Origin: Nostoc sp. ATCC 43529
GTDB lineage: Bacteria > Cyanobacteriota > Cyanobacteriia > Cyanobacteriales > Nostocaceae
Length of the DNA: 64,000 bases
Direction: 5' to 3'
Assembly (NCBI GenBank): GCA_003326205.1
Contig: LWTK01000041.1
Span: 62,001 to 126,000, forward strand
A program made the position numbers and the translations under genes. This document shows, piece by piece, positions 1-8,920 of this stretch; positions within the stretch are counted from its first letter, which is position 1, and every line of letters begins with the position of its first letter. Under the pieces are notes generated by a model that saw only the letters and a list, made by a program, of their open reading frames with translations, was not told the origin of the DNA and made no database searches.

Positions 1-375
1 TTGTCCTGGATAGAGGGATTTAATCCGTGCTTCCGTGTCACCAATTTTTGCACCTTTTAAGGTAGTAATTTTGCTATCTCTCCAAACATCCACTCTAGAA
101 ATACGACCTTCTGTTACCATGAACCCAACATTTTTAGGGCCCCTTTCTGGCTTTACATAGTAGCAATATTTATTTGGTGGATCGCCAACTAGCCGAGTAC
201 CAACAGCTTTGCTCGCCTGAGATACCGTCATTCCAACTCGTACCTGTCCAATACCATTGGTGAATAATTTCGATTGATTGGTCAGTTTTGTCTGTGCGAT
301 GACTGTTCCCACAGTCAAAGATGAAAGAGCAAAAGTTAAGGTGGCAAGAGTCAATAATTTAGCTTTACTATTCAT
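1..375 (-). CDS. secreted hypothetical protein, 3' end outside window
   Basis: The reading frame starts with ATG at 375 and stays open to the window edge, giving 125 residues without a stop, so the C-terminus is missing. The first ~28 residues look like a Sec signal peptide (two Lys, then a Leu/Thr/Ala-rich core ending in VIAQT). The mature part has a 'GIGQVRVGMTVSQA' segment and a weaker later echo 'KGAKIGDTEARIKSLYPG', a pattern seen in small exported proteins with repeated G-x-R-x-G-M-T motifs. I do not recognise a specific family and assign no function. It reads away from the other minus-strand genes upstream of it and is separated by 147 bp from the broken gene at 523-861. Confidence 0.7.
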   Translation of the reverse strand, partial: MNSKAKLLTLATLTFALSSLTVGTVIAQTKLTNQSKLFTNGIGQVRVGMTVSQASKAVGTRLVGDPPNKYCYYVKPERGPKNVGFMVTEGRISRVDVWRDSKITTLKGAKIGDTEARIKSLYPGQ

Positions 376-522
376 TTGCTGCAAATCAAAATGGGTAGAT
401 ATTTACATACAATACCTATGTTGCTAATTTCGGATTTTTATCTGGTTAATTAGTAAAACTAGGCTAAATATTACTACTTCATTCAAGTGGGTGAGGCTAA
501 CAGAATTTTTAATTGATATAGT

Positions 523-861
523 TTACTTTTTTACTCGATGGTCACTCTTTTTTATGTTGTGAGCAAGCTTAGGTAAAAAGTAACCCTGACCAACAGCCAA
601 ATCCAAATCTGAGCCGTCCAACTTCAACCAATAAAAATCAAAAGCTATAGATTTTTTGTTAATACTTGAATGCATTTCCCAATGTCGCCAAGTTGATAGT
701 GTAGGCTCAGTCAATTCCAAATGATAAACGTAGCGTTCTTGAATTTACTCACGATAAGGAGCCATGTCATATTGATAAATACCCAATAGCTCAATAAGAC
801 AAACATAAAAAATGAGGATAGTCAGCACCATCCCCATTTTATCTTTTGTTCTTTTACTCAT
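523..861 (-). pseudogene. small membrane protein gene interrupted by one in-frame TAA
   Basis: An ATG at 861 opens a 38-codon frame: a basic start (MSKRTKDK), a hydrophobic membrane-like segment at about residues 9-28, then YDMAPYRE and a TAA at 745-747. The same frame continues open immediately after that stop for about 74 more codons to the stop at 523. The downstream half reads like ordinary protein (for example WRHWEMHSSINKKS, FDFYWLKLDGSDLDLAVGQ). Both halves share one frame and the gap between them is just the stop codon, so the simplest reading is one ~112-residue gene with a nonsense mutation. A sequencing error or two separate small genes are alternatives. It lies 28 bp downstream of ftsH on the same strand. 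Family unknown. Confidence 0.5.
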
Positions 862-889
862 TTCCAGGCATTAGCCCAGAAATCAATTA

Positions 890-2776
890 TTACAGTTGTG
901 GTACGTACTGTTGTTTCTCTGGCACTTCAGCATACTCAGCCACAATCTGACGGAATTCTTCGCCGTCAATGGTTTCTTTTTCGATGAGCAAATCTACTAA
1001 GCGATCGGTGACTGTGCGATGGTCGCGGATGATTTTCTTAGCAGTTTCATAGCAATCTTCAACGATCGCTCGAACTTGAGCATCAATGCGAGAAGCGATA
1101 GATTCAGAATAATCAGATCTGGTCATCCAGTCACGACCCAAGAACACTTCGCCTTGTTGGCTTTCCAGCGACAAGGGGCCTAAATCAGACATACCAAACC
1201 GGGTTACCATTTGCCGTGCCATTCCTGACAACTGCTGCAAATCTCCACCAGCACCGGTAGTTACTTCCGCAGCGCCAAAAATCACTTCTTCAGCAGCGCG
1301 ACCACCCAAAGCACCAGTAATTCTGGCTTTTAACTGGGAACGAGAAATTAATCCTTGTTCTTCGTTGGGAGTAAACCAGGTTAAACCTTGTGCTTGTCCG
1401 CGTGGAATCAAAGTAACTTTCTGCACAGGGTCGTGGTCTTTTAACAAAGTCCCCACCAAAGCGTGTCCAATTTCATGGTAGGCAATTAAGCGCTTGCTCT
1501 TGCTGTCTACCAATGGAGTACCTTCCATCCCCGCAACGACCCGATCCACTGCATCATCAATTTCGCGGAGGGTGATAGCTTCTTTACGTCTTCTGGCGGT
1601 GAGAATTGCTGCTTCGTTAAGTAAGTTCGCTAAATCAGCACCAGTGAATCCGGGAGTACGGCGAGCGATCGCTTCTAAGGATACGCTAGGATCTAGTTTC
1701 TTGTTCCGCGCGTGGACTTGTAAGATTTCCAAACGCCCTTTGATATCGGGTGCATCTACTGTTACTTGGCGGTCAAAACGACCGGGACGCAACAATGCAG
1801 CGTCTAATACGTCGGGACGGTTGGTAGCAGCAATAATAATGATGCCTGTGTTACCTTCAAACCCATCCATCTCAGTCAGCAATTGGTTGAGAGTTTGTTC
1901 TCTTTCATCATTACCGCCACCGATACCAGCACCCCGTTGTCTACCTACAGCGTCGATTTCATCGATGAAGATGATACAGGGGGCATTGTCTTTAGCTTTC
2001 TTAAACAAATCGCGGACGCGGGATGCACCCACACCAACGAACATTTCCACGAATTCCGAACCAGAAATGCTAAAGAAAGGTACGCCTGCTTCCCCTGCGA
2101 TCGCTTTTGCTAGTAAAGTTTTACCAGTTCCAGGAGGCCCGACTAACAGCACTCCCTTAGGAATGCGTGCGCCCACAGCAGTAAATCTTTCTGGCTGTTT
2201 GAGGAAGGTGACAACTTCTTGCAATTCTTCCTTAGCTTCTTCAATCCCGGCTACATCGTCAAATTTGACTCCGGTTTTTGCCTCCATTTGGAAGCGGGCG
2301 CGGGATTTGCCGAAGTTCATTGCTTGACCTGGCCCGCCTGGAAGGTTGCTAGAACGCCGGAACAAAAAGAATAATCCAGTAATCAATAAAACTGGAAACA
2401 CCAAATTGCCCAACAATCCCCAAATTGCGCCATCATTCCGCATGGGGTGAGCATCAAAACTAATTCCCTTTTCTTTAAGTTTGCTAATTAACTCAGGAGC
2501 GTTAACAGGCAGATCCACCCGCCACCTTTGGATGTGATTTTCCAGATCTGGATCGCGGGCTTCTAAAATTGCCGTTCTACCACCTTCGTACAGATCGACA
2601 CTGGTGACGCGATCGGCATCCAAATATTCTAGGAAGCGACCATAGGTCATCCGGGTGTTGGCTGCATTTTTAGTCATATCCGCAGGCGCACCTGCGAAAG
2701 CTCCTTGCCAGAAGAAAAAGCCAATTACCAAAGCTGGCAACGTCCAGAGAACCAGGACTTTCCAGGAGAATTTCAT
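890..2776 (-). CDS. ftsH: FtsH2-type ATP-dependent zinc metalloprotease
   Basis: This 628-residue membrane AAA+ protease is the length and sequence type of Synechocystis Slr0228 (FtsH2), which with FtsH3 degrades damaged D1 in photosystem II repair at the thylakoid. Two N-terminal membrane segments (about residues 6-28 and 118-140) flank a lumenal domain. Walker A GPPGTGKT is at 213-220, Walker B IIFIDEID at 268-275, the second region of homology around 319-336, and the zinc-binding HEIGH at 434-438, so all catalytic elements are present. The C-terminus (EYAEVPEKQQYVPQL) matches the FtsH2 subgroup style. It stands alone, with a 343-bp gap upstream. Assignment to FtsH2 rather than another FtsH paralogue is from remembered sequence similarity. 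Confidence 0.95.
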   Translation of the reverse strand: MKFSWKVLVLWTLPALVIGFFFWQGAFAGAPADMTKNAANTRMTYGRFLEYLDADRVTSVDLYEGGRTAILEARDPDLENHIQRWRVDLPVNAPELISKLKEKGISFDAHPMRNDGAIWGLLGNLVFPVLLITGLFFLFRRSSNLPGGPGQAMNFGKSRARFQMEAKTGVKFDDVAGIEEAKEELQEVVTFLKQPERFTAVGARIPKGVLLVGPPGTGKTLLAKAIAGEAGVPFFSISGSEFVEMFVGVGASRVRDLFKKAKDNAPCIIFIDEIDAVGRQRGAGIGGGNDEREQTLNQLLTEMDGFEGNTGIIIIAATNRPDVLDAALLRPGRFDRQVTVDAPDIKGRLEILQVHARNKKLDPSVSLEAIARRTPGFTGADLANLLNEAAILTARRRKEAITLREIDDAVDRVVAGMEGTPLVDSKSKRLIAYHEIGHALVGTLLKDHDPVQKVTLIPRGQAQGLTWFTPNEEQGLISRSQLKARITGALGGRAAEEVIFGAAEVTTGAGGDLQQLSGMARQMVTRFGMSDLGPLSLESQQGEVFLGRDWMTRSDYSESIASRIDAQVRAIVEDCYETAKKIIRDHRTVTDRLVDLLIEKETIDGEEFRQIVAEYAEVPEKQQYVPQL

Positions 2777-3119
2777 GTTAATTTGCCTCTAGTTGCCTAT
2801 ACAATTCATCAGCCTTAGCAACCGAATGGTCTATCACTCTGTCACTTTGAGCCGTTAAACGGATGTTCATAAATCCATTTTGTTTAATTTGATTTCTTAT
2901 ATGCACTGCCATAGAAGCATTAAACCATTATGGCTATGCCAACAAGAATCTTAATTAAAGTTAACTTAATTTTAATACAATATCGCACGAGAAAAGAAAC
3001 AGAAAGGGGATTGGGGACAAAGGGACTAGGGACTGGTGACTGGGGACTAGGAAATAAATATATTAGAAATATTTTCTTAGTACCTAATACCCAATACCCA
3101 ATCCCCAGTCCCCAGTCCC
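2777..3119. other. intergenic region upstream of ftsH with an inverted repeat
   Basis: No gene seen. The half next to ftsH is AT-rich and should hold its promoter, but I cannot pick a convincing -35/-10 pair. The other half (about 3003-3119) is an imperfect inverted repeat of GGGGACT-type heptamers, with a G-rich left arm, an AT-rich centre containing GAAATATTTTCTTAGTAC, and a C-rich right arm with CCCAATACCC and CCCAGTCCCC units. The right arm abuts the stop codon of the 3120-3611 gene, so it could also act as its transcription terminator. A related copy occurs at 47858-47960 after psbB. Confidence 0.6.
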
Positions 3120-3611
3120 CTATTTGACTTCTGTAATTTGTAGAGTATAAGGAAGATACTTGCCTTGGTCGTAGGAACCAAGCCAAATTTGGTAAGTTCC
3201 AGCCAGCCATTCACCAACAATGCCAGCATTTTTACCATCAAAATCGTCATTGCACCAACTACCACCGGGTCCCTTAACAATCATGGTGGTGTCCTGAGGA
3301 CTTTGGACTTGTAGCTTTAGGTAATCAAATTTACTTGTTAATACTAATGTGTGGTCTGGTGTTTCATCAACAAATCCAGTACAAGGGCCAGTGGCTGTTT
3401 CAGTTCTACCAGCTACTTGATTTCCAGATATTGAGCCACCACTCATCCCGCGAACTGTCAATGGGTCTGGGGAAAACTGTGGCCCAATGGTGAGATCTCC
3501 AAATATCGTTGGCGCTTCTTGGGCATCAGCTATGACATTAGCTGAAGTGATGAAGAGCGTAACTATCATTAACGATAATCTCATCCCTCTATTGAGCGCT
3601 TTTGTCGGCAT
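3120..3611 (-). CDS. exported hypothetical protein, PPC-like beta-sandwich
   Basis: A 163-residue protein with a signal peptide (MPTKALNRGMRLSLMIVTLF, with cleavage plausible around the ADAQEAP region). The mature chain contains 'PDHTLVLTSKFDYLKLQV', 'TTMIVKGPGGSWCNDD' and a closing 'AGTYQIWLGSY' segment. This layout resembles bacterial pre-peptidase C-terminal (PPC)-like beta-sandwich domains that end in 'aGtY.i.v'. Two cysteines (in GPCTGF and SWCND) could form a disulfide in the periplasm. Small cyanobacterial proteins of this kind are sometimes labelled 'peptidase S1', but no Ser protease motif is visible here. Function unknown; an extracytoplasmic binding or surface role is inference. 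The stop codon abuts the inverted repeat at 3003-3119. Confidence 0.75.
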   Translation of the reverse strand: MPTKALNRGMRLSLMIVTLFITSANVIADAQEAPTIFGDLTIGPQFSPDPLTVRGMSGGSISGNQVAGRTETATGPCTGFVDETPDHTLVLTSKFDYLKLQVQSPQDTTMIVKGPGGSWCNDDFDGKNAGIVGEWLAGTYQIWLGSYDQGKYLPYTLQITEVK

Positions 3612-3724
3612 TGTAATTAGGTTTGCTTCTAAGTGCTTTTGAAGACATGAATTTTACATACCAAGTTCCCAATATGAGGAGAATTGACTACAAAAGCGAA
3701 TGGGGCATAGGGTATAGAGTATGG

Positions 3725-3766
3725 GGAGTTAGGAGTTAGGAGTTAGGAGTTAGGAGTTAGGAGTTA
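3725..3766. repeat. GAGTTAG heptanucleotide tandem repeat
   Basis: About five consecutive GAGTTAG units in the gap between gltX and the exported protein, with a related C-rich CTACTCC array next to the gltX stop (3831-3857). Typical short tandemly repeated repetitive sequence of filamentous cyanobacteria. Confidence 0.85.
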
Positions 3767-3845
3767 TTGTCTCCCTTATCTCTCACCCTGAGGGAAGCTA
3801 AAGCTACATCTTCCCCATCTTCTCGCTTCCTACTCCCCCTACTCC

Positions 3846-5294
3846 CTACTCCCTACTTTCAGTTATTGCTCTAGTTAAGCGGGGTCGATCTAAACCAATC
3901 TGATTGAGGAGTAACCAAGATTGGATGAGGTCGGGGCCGTGAACGTCTCCAGTTAAAGATGCTCTGAGCGATCGCATTACTAAGCCTTTTTTGACTTTTT
4001 GCTCTTTGACCACTTGTTTAATAATGTCTTGGGCAGATTCTTCCGAGAGTTGTGGCTGATTTTGCAAAGCTGTGACAATCCCCTCTAGGACAGCAGCAGA
4101 ACCTTCTTGCTTGAGTTGTGCATTCCCTTCGTCGCTAAATTCAACTGTGTCGCTGAAAAACACTTGACTCATAGCTACAGCATCTACCAGTCGAGTCAAG
4201 CTTTGGCTAATTAAAGTTACTAGCTGTTCTAACCAAGGGCGATCGCGTCCACCGTCAAATTTATACCCAGTTTCTTCCCAATAAGGTATGAGTAAATCTG
4301 TAAGTTTATCTACAGGCATATTGTGGATATACTGACTGTTCAACCAATCGAGCTTGTCCCAGTCAAATTTTGCACCTGCTTTATTAACCCGCTCAAAGCC
4401 AAATTCCTTGGCTGCTGCTTCTAAAGTAAATATTTCTTGGGTTGAGTCTGGGGGTGACCAACCAAGTAATGTCATGTAATTCACCAAGCCTTCAGCGGTA
4501 AAGCCCATTTTCTGAAAGTCAGAAATAGAAGTTACTCCATCCCGCTTGGAAAGCTTACGCCCTTCTTTGTTTAAAATCAGTGGCGCGTGGGCAAACTCTG
4601 GAATTTTTGCTCCGAAAGCTTCATACAGCAGAATTTGTTTGGCTGTGTTGGCGATGTGGTCTTCTCCGCGAATGACGTGGGTGATTTGCATATCGATGTC
4701 ATCCACTACAACTACGAAGTTGTATAAAGGTTGACCGCTACCCTCTTCTGAGGCGCGGGCGATGACCATATCACCACCTAAATCGCTACCTCGCCAAGAC
4801 ATTTTTCCCCTGACTAGATCGTTCCAGACAATTTCGCGATCGTCTTCGATTTTGAAGCGAATCACAGAAGAACGACCATTCGCTTCAAAAGCGGCGCGTT
4901 GTTCTGGGGTGAGGTTGCGGTGACGGTTGTCATAGCGGGGAGCTTCGCCTCTGGCTTTTTGGGCTTCTCGCAAAGCCTCTAGTTCTTCGGGGGTGGTGTA
5001 GCAGCGATAGGCTAAGCCTCGATCTAGCAGTTGTTGTACTGCTTGTTTATAAAGATCCAAGCGTTGGGATTGAAAAAATGGCCCTTCATCCCAGTTCAGC
5101 CCTAGCCAACGCAGTCCTTGAAGGATATTTTCAGTGTATTCAGGACGCGATCGCTCTAGGTCTGTGTCTTCTATTCTCAGAATAAACTTCCCGCCGTGGT
5201 GGCGGGCAAATAACCAGTTAAATACACCAGTTCTCGCTGTACCAATATGTAAACTTCCAGTCGGGCTGGGCGCAAGACGTACTCTGACAGTCAC
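3846..5294 (-). CDS. gltX: glutamyl-tRNA synthetase
   Basis: Cytoplasmic class I aminoacyl-tRNA synthetase that charges tRNA-Glu (in cyanobacteria often also tRNA-Gln before amidation) and feeds tetrapyrrole synthesis. The N-terminal Rossmann motif RLAPSPTGSLHIGTAR carries the HIGH-equivalent HIG, and RKLSKRDG is the KMSKS-equivalent. The C-terminal anticodon-binding helical domain is complete. The frame can be extended to a TTG at 5315, but I start at the GTG at 5294 because it gives the canonical MTVRVRLAPSPTG and has AGAGAG about 9 bases upstream. That makes 482 residues, normal for the family. tRNA-Asp lies 175 bp upstream on the same strand. Confidence 0.95.
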   Translation of the reverse strand: MTVRVRLAPSPTGSLHIGTARTGVFNWLFARHHGGKFILRIEDTDLERSRPEYTENILQGLRWLGLNWDEGPFFQSQRLDLYKQAVQQLLDRGLAYRCYTTPEELEALREAQKARGEAPRYDNRHRNLTPEQRAAFEANGRSSVIRFKIEDDREIVWNDLVRGKMSWRGSDLGGDMVIARASEEGSGQPLYNFVVVVDDIDMQITHVIRGEDHIANTAKQILLYEAFGAKIPEFAHAPLILNKEGRKLSKRDGVTSISDFQKMGFTAEGLVNYMTLLGWSPPDSTQEIFTLEAAAKEFGFERVNKAGAKFDWDKLDWLNSQYIHNMPVDKLTDLLIPYWEETGYKFDGGRDRPWLEQLVTLISQSLTRLVDAVAMSQVFFSDTVEFSDEGNAQLKQEGSAAVLEGIVTALQNQPQLSEESAQDIIKQVVKEQKVKKGLVMRSLRASLTGDVHGPDLIQSWLLLNQIGLDRPRLTRAITESRE

Positions 5295-5468
5295 AGTTAA
5301 TTCTCTCTTTTGCAAAGCATGAATAAATGTACCTTATATTTAAACTCTAAGCCCTGAGTCCATAAAGATACGATTTCTTGGCTCTGTACTGAGTCTGGTA
5401 ATACCAGGTAACTAAGTCACATTCCTTTGATATTCGGACTCAACAGTTACTAGTTATGATTGTAGAAC

Positions 5469-5541
5469 GGGACTGACGGGGCTCGAACCCGCAACTTCCG
5501 CCGTGACAGGGCGGTGCTCTAACCAATTGAACTACAGTCCC
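5469..5541 (-). tRNA. trnD: tRNA-Asp (GTC)
   Basis: A 73-base cloverleaf on the minus strand. The acceptor stem GGGACTG pairs with CAGTCCC, the anticodon stem CCGCC/GGCGG surrounds loop CTGTCAC with anticodon GTC, and the T arm is GCGGG-TTCGAGC-CCCGT. The CCA end is not encoded. Upstream of gltX on the same strand. Confidence 0.97.
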
Positions 5542-5685
5542 TTGATTTGCAACTTTCTTATTGTCGCTATTTTTTTTCTATTTGTCAAGTGTTTTTGAGT
5601 TGGAAATTAAAAATTTTTGTGGTCATTGGAAGTGTTGACTGTTGAGTTAAGAATTATTCTCCCGACACCTCCCACACTCCCCAGT

Positions 5686-7212
5686 CTAAATAGAGCCTGA
5701 TAATACAACCTGGGGCTTTGATTCTAAGTGCTGCAATATACGTGATTGCATTTGTTTATACTGCTGCTTTAATAGCTTTTTACTCAAGTGAGGTTGAGAA
5801 GTGAGTGGTAGGTTCTGACTCTGTTCTACCCAAGTTTTTAACATTTGGCGCTGAGTTGGGTCAATACGACTGCTGAGAACATTAGCACAGGAATGTGGTG
5901 CTTCCAAAGTAAAGAAAATCAATGGGTAACGTTCATTTTCAGCCAGGAAACTAACCAGCTTACGATTTTGGGGATTTTGCATATCTAGGTAGCAGGGTAG
6001 CCACTTAGGGGCTAGTTCCCGATGATAGAGTACAGTCACCCATAACAGCATTGGGTGAGGAGATGTCATGAAAACAAATTGATTGTATCGCGTAGAAAGA
6101 GCATAGTTTTTGATTTCTTGTTGAGGCAACATTAACCACAGTGCTGCTACAGATTTTTGTTCGGTGTCTACAAGCTGGGGAAAAACAATTTCTTGAATTG
6201 GTTTGTTCTCAGGCCAGGAAAGTTGCCGACAGGTTTGTTCTAATGGGATTGTTAAGCCAGAATCTAAGGGACGGCTAAGGATGGATCTAGAAGCTAAAGT
6301 TGTAGGTAAAGTAGGGCAATTAGATTGTTCTAAGCTGTTGAGAACTTGCAAAATTTGAGCAATATTTTGTGGGCGATCGCTTGCTTTTTTAGCAAGACAA
6401 GCCATGATTAAATTATTGAGTTTTTGAGGTAATTTTAAATTGGGTTTTAGATCTGCGATCGCCCTTGGCATTTCAAAGTGATGTGCTTTATACCAAGCAC
6501 CAAAGAAATCAGTTTCTGGTTCCCAAGGTTTTTTGCCTGTGAGCATTTCAAACATCATTACACCCAGGCTATAAATATCTGACCGACCATCTAATTTTTC
6601 CCCATCTAGTTGTTCTGGAGAACAATAGGGCAAAGTTCCATTAAAACCTGTACTTGTACTAGCTGTTGATGCATAATTTAGAAATTTAGCTATACCAAAA
6701 TCTAAAATTTTAACTAAGTGACCCAATATTGGATCGGGGATAACTAATATATTTGCAGGTTTGATATCTCTATGAACTAACGGACAAATTTTGCCGTCAA
6801 TATTAATACCTTGATGGGCACACTGTAAACCCAAACAAATTTGTCGGGAAATAGTTAAAAACATCGGTAGGGATAGCGGAATTAAATCTTTTAAACTTTT
6901 CCCAAATAAATATTCCATGACGTAGTAGGGTTTTCCTTTTTCACTAACGCCATAATCATACGCCCGCACGATATGTACGCTTTTTTGACTTAAAGCTGCA
7001 CTCATTAAAGCTTCACGAGCAAAGTCTTGTTGCATTTTGCTATCGACAACAGTCTGAGTCAAAAATTTGATGGCAACTGGTGTTCCTCCTAACAAAATAT
7101 CATTTGCTAAAAAAACTTCCCCCATACCACCGCTGCCAATTAATTGCTTGAGTTGATAACGATTGGCAAGCAAGCCCTTACTACTTGTAGATGCAAATGG
7201 GCTTTGATTCAC
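5686..7212 (-). CDS. soluble Ser/Thr protein kinase (Hanks type), copy 1
   Basis: A 508-residue Hanks-type kinase without a membrane segment. The Gly-rich loop is GSGGMG (26-31), the ATP-binding Lys is at about 49 (VAIKF), the catalytic loop is HRDIKPAN (147-154), DFG is at 171-173 and the activation-segment SPE at 198-200, so it should be active. After the kinase domain (to about residue 300) comes a ~200-residue region that I do not recognise, with landmarks 'SWPENKPIQEIVFPQL', 'WLMLPQQEI', 'PMLLWVTVLYHRE' and 'YPLIFFTLEAP'. The same region is present in the kinase just upstream (7301-8920), so these are tandem paralogues 88 bp apart on one strand, possibly co-transcribed. Substrates are unknown. 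Related cyanobacterial kinases (Pkn family) act in nitrogen and differentiation signalling, but I cannot assign a named orthologue. Confidence 0.88.
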   Translation of the reverse strand: MNQSPFASTSSKGLLANRYQLKQLIGSGGMGEVFLANDILLGGTPVAIKFLTQTVVDSKMQQDFAREALMSAALSQKSVHIVRAYDYGVSEKGKPYYVMEYLFGKSLKDLIPLSLPMFLTISRQICLGLQCAHQGINIDGKICPLVHRDIKPANILVIPDPILGHLVKILDFGIAKFLNYASTASTSTGFNGTLPYCSPEQLDGEKLDGRSDIYSLGVMMFEMLTGKKPWEPETDFFGAWYKAHHFEMPRAIADLKPNLKLPQKLNNLIMACLAKKASDRPQNIAQILQVLNSLEQSNCPTLPTTLASRSILSRPLDSGLTIPLEQTCRQLSWPENKPIQEIVFPQLVDTEQKSVAALWLMLPQQEIKNYALSTRYNQFVFMTSPHPMLLWVTVLYHRELAPKWLPCYLDMQNPQNRKLVSFLAENERYPLIFFTLEAPHSCANVLSSRIDPTQRQMLKTWVEQSQNLPLTSQPHLSKKLLKQQYKQMQSRILQHLESKPQVVLSGSI

Positions 7213-7300
7213 TTTAATAACCTCTGCTCTTTAGTCTATTTACAGTTCGTAATACCAAAAGAGAAATTTTGTTAGCTAATGTTGAGAATATAGTGATATT

Positions 7301-8920
7301 TTAACGAATGGATAAAAATTTAAAAATCATTTCCCAAAACTTAGCTAATCTATTTTTTAAATTTTCTTTTTCAGTTTTTTGTTCTGCTACTAACTTGCGT
7401 AAAATGTCTAATTTAAGTTTTTCATATTCTATCTTTAAAAGATTTTTTGCTTCTTGAGGTAAGATTGATTCATTTAATTCTTGATTTATATTTAACGAAT
7501 CTATCATTTGCTGACGTTGGTTAGCTGTGAGAGTTAAAGTTGTGACATGAGAGCAACGATTGGGATCTTCTAAAGGAAAAAATAGTAGATGATAATAACC
7601 TACTTCTGCTAAGCTACGTGCTATATTTTGTCCTTTGCTATCTTTCAAATCCAAAAAATAAGGTAGCCATTTGGTAAGAGAAGGTTCGGCATCGTACAGC
7701 ACTGTTACCCATAACAACATTGGGTATACATTCATTTTAGTAATAAATTCTGTACTATGTACTTTATCCAAAAATTTTACAATCTCTTGTTTTGGCAACA
7801 TCGCCCAAAAGGTTGGTATAGGTCTTTGAAGAGTATGTAATAGATGCGGAAATCCAATTGGTGCAACTGGTTTATTTTTAGGCCAATTTTTCTGCAAACA
7901 TTCTTTTTCGGATAATAATGTTGCGGGAACTAATTGCATATCTGATGGGATTTCAACATTATTTCGATTAGTATGAATAGCATGTTCAAGCTGATTATTT
8001 ACCTTGGCTAATTCATCTACAATTTTGTTGATATTTTGAGGGCGATCGCTGACTTCTTTCGCTAAACAACTCATTAATATTTTTTGTAATCCCTGGGGTA
8101 TTTTTACTTTGGGATTTACTTCTTCAACTGTAGGCGGTATTTGAAAACGATGTGCTTGATACCAACTACCAAAGGAGTTACTTTTTGTGTGAAATGGATG
8201 TTTACCTGTCAACATTTCAAACATTAATACTCCCAAACTATAAATATCAGAGCGTACATCTAACAGTTTGCGTCCTTCCATATGTTCTGGAGAACAATAA
8301 GGCAAACTACCGATAAAAGAATCTGTCAGAGTCATCCCACTTCGCTCTGTTAAAAATTTGGCGATACCAAAATCGAGGATTTTGACAATTTCTCCTTGTT
8401 TAGTATCTTGACTTAGAAATATATTTTCTGGTTTGATATCTCTGTGAACAATGGGATAAATTTCTCCTTTGAGGCTAATGCCTTGGTGAGCGCATTGTAA
8501 ACCTAAACAAATTTGAGTAGAAATCTCTAAAAACTGCGATATTGTTAAAGGCTGAACTTTGAGAATTTGTTTGAGATTTTTACCTTGGAGATATTCCATT
8601 ACATAAAAGGGAATTTTGTCCTCGGTTACACCGTAACTTAAAATCCGAACAATATGTTTACTTTTACGACCTAATTGAGCACCAATAAAAATCTCTCTGG
8701 CAAACCGTTGAGACATGTGCTGGTTGGATAGACTAAGTGATAAAATTTTGATGGCGATCGCCATCCCACCTTTAGCAGTATCTTCTGCTAGGTAAACTCT
8801 ACCCATTCCTCCTTTACCAATCAAATCTCTGATTAAATACCGATTATTTAAAAATTGTCCAATGTAATTGTCTAATTCTACTTTTTGCCCTACCATATTC
8901 TCAATTTTGTTTTGTGTCAT
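7301..8920 (-). CDS. soluble Ser/Thr protein kinase (Hanks type), copy 2
   Basis: Paralogue of the downstream kinase. I start at the ATG at 8920 (MTQNKIENMVGQK); the frame extends three codons further to a TTG at 8929 without a better ribosome site. In numbering from that TTG, the Gly-rich loop GKGGMG is at 38-43, the Lys at 61, HRDIKPEN at 162-169 and DFG at 187-189, all intact. The C-terminal region repeats the landmarks of copy 1: 'WPKNKPVAPIGFPHLL', 'WAMLPKQEI', 'PMLLWVTVLYDAE' and 'HLLFFPLEDPNRC'. The last ~60 residues are charged and coiled-coil-like (EYEKLKLDILRKLVAEQKT). No membrane segment. The AT-rich 438-bp gap upstream should contain the promoter for the pair. Confidence 0.88.
   Translation of the reverse strand: MTQNKIENMVGQKVELDNYIGQFLNNRYLIRDLIGKGGMGRVYLAEDTAKGGMAIAIKILSLSLSNQHMSQRFAREIFIGAQLGRKSKHIVRILSYGVTEDKIPFYVMEYLQGKNLKQILKVQPLTISQFLEISTQICLGLQCAHQGISLKGEIYPIVHRDIKPENIFLSQDTKQGEIVKILDFGIAKFLTERSGMTLTDSFIGSLPYCSPEHMEGRKLLDVRSDIYSLGVLMFEMLTGKHPFHTKSNSFGSWYQAHRFQIPPTVEEVNPKVKIPQGLQKILMSCLAKEVSDRPQNINKIVDELAKVNNQLEHAIHTNRNNVEIPSDMQLVPATLLSEKECLQKNWPKNKPVAPIGFPHLLHTLQRPIPTFWAMLPKQEIVKFLDKVHSTEFITKMNVYPMLLWVTVLYDAEPSLTKWLPYFLDLKDSKGQNIARSLAEVGYYHLLFFPLEDPNRCSHVTTLTLTANQRQQMIDSLNINQELNESILPQEAKNLLKIEYEKLKLDILRKLVAEQKTEKENLKNRLAKFWEMIFKFLSIR

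Noticed and set aside
1494..2327. 277-residue plus-strand frame
   Set aside because: Exact antisense shadow of the conserved ftsH coding sequence.
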